From Eutreptiella sp. 'Long Island Sound 2002' (taxonomy: Eukaryota > Euglenozoa > Euglenophyceae > Eutreptiales > Eutreptiaceae), in NCBI GenBank assembly GCA_964036045.1, contig CAXIWF010000071.1, positions 1-64,000 on the forward strand: a stretch of DNA of 64,000 nt. Direction: 5' to 3'. Each line of letters begins with the position of its first letter. The stretch's first letter is position 1. A program made the position numbers and the translations under genes. Of this stretch, positions 61,186 through 64,000 are shown piece by piece. The notes below the pieces were generated by a model. That model worked only from the letters and a program-made list of their open reading frames with translations. It did not search any database and was not told the DNA's origin.

Positions 61186-64000
61186 TCCCCACCTGTTTCC
61201 ATTTGGTCCCACTTCGTCCCAATTTCCCCAAGTTTTCCCCGCCTGTTTCCACTTGGTCCAACTTAGTCCCAATTTTTCCAAGTTTTCCCCACCCGTTTCC
61301 ACTTGGTCCCACTTAGTCCCATTTTTTCCCAGTTTTCCCCACCTGTTTCCACTTGGTCCCACTTAGTCCCAATTTTCCTCAGTTTTCCCCACCTGTTTCC
61401 ACTTGGTCCCACTTAGTCCCAATTTTCCCCAGTTTTCCCCACCTGTTTCCACTTGGTCCCACTTAGTCCCAATTTTTCCCAGTTTTCCCCACCTGTTTCC
61501 ACTTGGTCCCACTTAGTCCCAATTTTTCCCAGCTTTCCCCACCTGTTTCCACGTGGTCCCACTTAGTCCTAATTTTCCCCAATTTTCCCCACCTGTTTCC
61601 ACTTGGTCCCAGTTAGTCCCAATTTTCCCAAGTTTTCCCCACCTGTTTCCACTTGGTCCCACTCAGTCCCAATTTTTCCCAGTTTTCCCCACCTGTTTCC
61701 ACTTGGTCCGACTCATTCCCAATTTTTCCCAGTTTTCCCCACCTGTTTCCACTTGGTCCCACTTAGTCCCAATTTTTCCCAATTTTCCCCACCTGTTTCC
61801 ACTTGGTCCCACTTAGTCCCAATTTTCCCCAGTTTTCCCCACCTGTTTCCACTTGGTCCCACTTAGTCCCAATTTTCCCCAGTTTTCCCCACCTGTTTCC
61901 ACTTGGTCCCACTTACTCCCAATTTTTCCCAGTTTTCCCCACCTGTTTGCACTTGGTCCCACTTAGTCCCAATTTTTCCCAGGTTTCCCCACCTGTTTCC
62001 ACTTGGTCCCACTTGGTCCAAATTTTTTCCTGTTTTCCCCACCTGTTGGCACTTGGTCCCACTTAGTCCCAAGTTTTCCCACTTTTGATCACCTGTTTCC
62101 ACTTGGTCCCACTTAGTCCCAATTTTTCCCAGTTTTCCCCCACCTGTTTCCACTTGGTGCCACTTAGTCCCAATTTTTCCCAGTTTTCCCCACCTGTTTC
62201 CACTTGGTCCCACTTAGTCCCCGTTTTTCCCAGTTTTCCCCACCCGTTTCCACTTGGTCCCACTTAGTCCCAATTTTCCCTAGTTTTCCCCACCCGTTTC
62301 CACTTGGTCCCACTTAGTCCCAATTTTTCCCAGTTTTCCCCGCCTGTTTCCACTTGGTGCCACTTAGTCCCAATTTTTCCCAGTTTTCCCCACCTGTTTC
62401 CACTTGGTCCCACTTAGTCCCCGTTTTTCCCAGTTTTCCCCACCTGTTTCCACTTGGTCCCACTTAGTCCCAATTTTTCCCAGTTTTCCCCACCCGTTTC
62501 CACTTGGTCCCACTTAGTCCCAATTTTCCTCAGTTTTCCCCACCTGTTTCCACTTGGTCCCACTTGGTCCCAATTTTCCCAGTTTTCCCCACCTGTTTCC
62601 ACTTGGTCCCACTTAGTCCCAATTTTTCCCAGTTTCCCCACCTGTTTCCACTTGGTCCCACTTGTCCCAATTTTTTCCTAGTTTTCCCCCCCTGTATCCA
62701 CTTGGTCCAACTTAGTCACAATTTTTCCCAGGTTTCCCCACCTGTTTCCACTTGGTCCCACTTGGTCCCAAATTTTTCCCACTTTTCCCCACCCGTTTCC
62801 ACTTCGCCCCACTTAGTCCCAATTTTCCCCAGTTTTCCCCACCTGTTTCCACTTGGTCCCACTTGGTCCCAATTTTCCCCAGCTTTCCCCACCTGTTTCC
62901 ACTTGGTCCCACTTGGTCCGAATTTTTCCCAGGTTTCCCCACCTGTTTCCACTTGGTCCCACTTGGTCCCAATTTTTCCCAGTTTTCCCCACCTGTTTCC
63001 ACTTGGTCCCACTTAGTCCCAATTTTTCCTAGTTTTCCCCACCTGTTTCCACTTGGTCCCACTTAGTCCCAATTTTCCCCAGTTTTCCCCATCTGTTTCC
63101 ACTTGGTCCCACTTAGTCCCAATTTTCCCAGTATTCCAAACCTGATTCCACCTGGTCCCACTTAGTCCCAATTTTCCCCAGTTTTCCCACCTGTTTCCAC
63201 TTGGTCCCACTTAGTCCCAATTTTTACCAGTTTTCCCCACCTGTTTCCACTTGGTCCCACTTAGTCCCAATTTTTCCCAGTTTTCCCCACGTGTTTCAAC
63301 TTGGTCCCACTTAGTCCCAATTTTCCCCAGTATTCCAAAACTGTTTCCACTTCGTCCCACTTAGTCCGAATTTTTCCCAGGTTTCCCCACCTGTTTCCAC
63401 TTGGTCCCACTTAGTCCCAATTTTTCCCAGTATTCAAAACCTGTTTCCACTTGGTCCCAGTTAGTCCCAATTTTTCCCAGTTTTCCCCACGTGTTTCAAC
63501 TTGGTCCCACTTAGTCCCAATTTTTCCCAGTTTTCCCCACCTGTTTCCACTTGGTCCCACTTGGTCCTAATTTTTCCCAGTTTTCCCCACCTGTTTCCAC
63601 TTGGGCCAACTTAGTCCCAATTTTTGCCAGTTTTCCCCACCTGTTTCCACTTGGTCCCACTTAGTCCCAATTTCCCCCAGTTTTCCCCACCTGGTTGCAC
63701 TTGGTCCCACTTAGTCCCAATTTTTCCCCGTATTCCAAAACTGTTTCCACTTGGTCCCACTTAGTCCGAATTTTTCCCAGGTTTCCCCACCTGTTTCCAC
63801 TTGGTCCCACTTAGTCCCAAATTTTCCCAGTTTTCCCCACCTGTTTCCACTTGGTCCCACTTGGTCCCAATTTTTCCCAGTTTTCCCCACCCGTTTCCAC
63901 TTGGTCCAACTTAGTCTCAATTTTTCCCAGTTTTACCCACCTGTTTCCACTTGGTCCCACTTAGTCCCAATCTTTCCCAGTTTTCCCCACCTGTTTCCAC
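61186..64000 (-). repeat. Right-hand satellite segment to window edge
   Basis: About 56 monomers. The part near 61.9-62.1 kb resembles 49.2-49.4 kb (CTGTTTGCACTTGG, TCCAAATTTTTTCCTG). TATTCC variants recur at about 63.13, 63.33, 63.43 and 63.73 kb. The array continues past the window. No gene. Confidence 0.85.

Larger units (their letters stand above)
1..64000. repeat. 50-bp satellite array filling the window
   Basis: Every part of the window is the same unit, about 50 bp long, repeated roughly 1,280 times. On the C-rich strand the subunits are ACTTGGTCCC, ACTTAGTCCC, AATTTTTCCC, AGTTTTCCCC and ACCTGTTTCC. Most monomers differ from this by a few substitutions or by one base lost from a C-run or T-run (49 bp) or gained. 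Composition of the consensus C-rich strand is 19 C, 19 T, 7 A and 5 G, so strand asymmetry is strong. I read through the whole window and found no stretch without the unit, no unique flank and no interspersed element. It is constitutive-heterochromatin-type satellite DNA by form. The chromosomal place (centromeric, subtelomeric or microchromosome arm) cannot be told from sequence alone. Confidence 0.98.
25413..64000 (-). repeat. Satellite domain V, C-rich strand given
   Basis: The largest single-orientation domain, about 770 monomers, running off the window. It opens with the inverted copy of 13.72-17.28 kb and then holds a chain of large direct duplications (about 1.05, 1.85, 2.03, 2.63, 2.70 and 2.74 kb) between 31.8 and 54.8 kb. 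From about 55 kb on the monomers look more diverse and the only clear recent duplication is the 598-bp one at 60.0-61.2 kb. Contains no gene. Confidence 0.95.

Noticed and set aside
1-64000. CRISPR array
   Set aside because: Spacing is regular, but there are no unique spacers between repeats; the whole 50 bp is repeat. No cas genes.
1-64000. Coding VNTR such as a mucin-like proline- and serine-rich protein
   Set aside because: The 50-bp unit breaks frame each monomer, stops are frequent, the strand flips four times, and no flanking exon is seen.
1-64000. Telomere or interstitial telomeric repeat
   Set aside because: G-rich and strand-biased, but TTAGGG is not the unit; the TTAGTCCC element only looks similar.
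1-64000. CENP-B box
   Set aside because: No monomer carries the TTCG and CGGG core arrangement; the consensus lacks CpG altogether.
1-64000. Bacterial or plasmid origin iterons (DnaA-like TTTTCCCCAC)
   Set aside because: The array of at least 64 kb with higher-order structure is not an iteron cluster, and no rep gene or AT-rich melting region exists.
1-64000. tRNA, rRNA or other structured RNA gene
   Set aside because: No cloverleaf or conserved rRNA stretch seen; hairpins found are only at the inversion junctions.

Overview
The whole 64 kb is a single tandem satellite array. I see no gene, RNA gene, transposon or unique sequence anywhere in it. The monomer is about 50 bp, so there are roughly 1,280 copies. 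Read on the G-rich strand, the monomer splits into five related 10-bp subunits: GGGGAAAACT, GGGAAAAATT, GGGACTAAGT, GGGACCAAGT and GGAAACAGGT. That strand is about 76% purine and about 48% G+C, and the consensus contains no CpG.

The array is a large eukaryotic satellite. The short A-runs and G-runs at a 10-bp spacing resemble the style of the avian CNM/PO41-type microchromosome satellites (41-42 bp units with A and G clusters). A bird is therefore my best guess, but the monomer here is 50 bp and I did not match it to a known consensus. Other vertebrates remain possible.

Layout by orientation ('-' means the given strand is the C/T-rich one; '+' means it is the G/A-rich one): 1-6540 '-', 6541 to about 19796 '+', about 19797-20360 '-' (an island of 11-12 monomers), 20361 to about 25412 '+', about 25413-64000 '-'. 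The four switch points are sharp, satellite-to-satellite, fold-back junctions with no foreign sequence. Two of them (about 19.8 and 25.4 kb) share the same 15-bp junction sequence and flanks, so they descend from one event.

Over the monomers lies a second level of structure, a patchwork of segmental duplications: 498 bp (0-0.8 kb), 445 bp (1.0-1.9 kb), 1501 bp (4.7 and 6.3 kb), 1099 bp (6.7 and 7.8 kb), a 747/947/897-bp series marked by a poly-G tract (9.0-12.6 kb), 650 bp (18.0-19.3 kb), 1247 bp (25.4-27.9 kb), 1049 bp (32.6-34.65 kb), 2744 bp (31.8 and 34.55 kb), 2026 bp (39.0 and 41.1 kb), 2633 and 1852 bp (41.6-48.7 kb), 2698 bp (49.4-54.8 kb) and 598 bp (60.0-61.2 kb). A 3.5-kb block at 13.72-17.28 kb recurs inverted at about 26.6-30.26 kb.

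The many long open frames on both strands are arithmetic by-products of a 50-bp unit in which only one 10-bp subunit carries a stop codon. They open mostly with GTG or TTG. None is annotated as coding. The interest of the window lies in the subunit structure, a canonical G-quadruplex motif in every consensus monomer, dense E-boxes, and the record of inversion and amplification.
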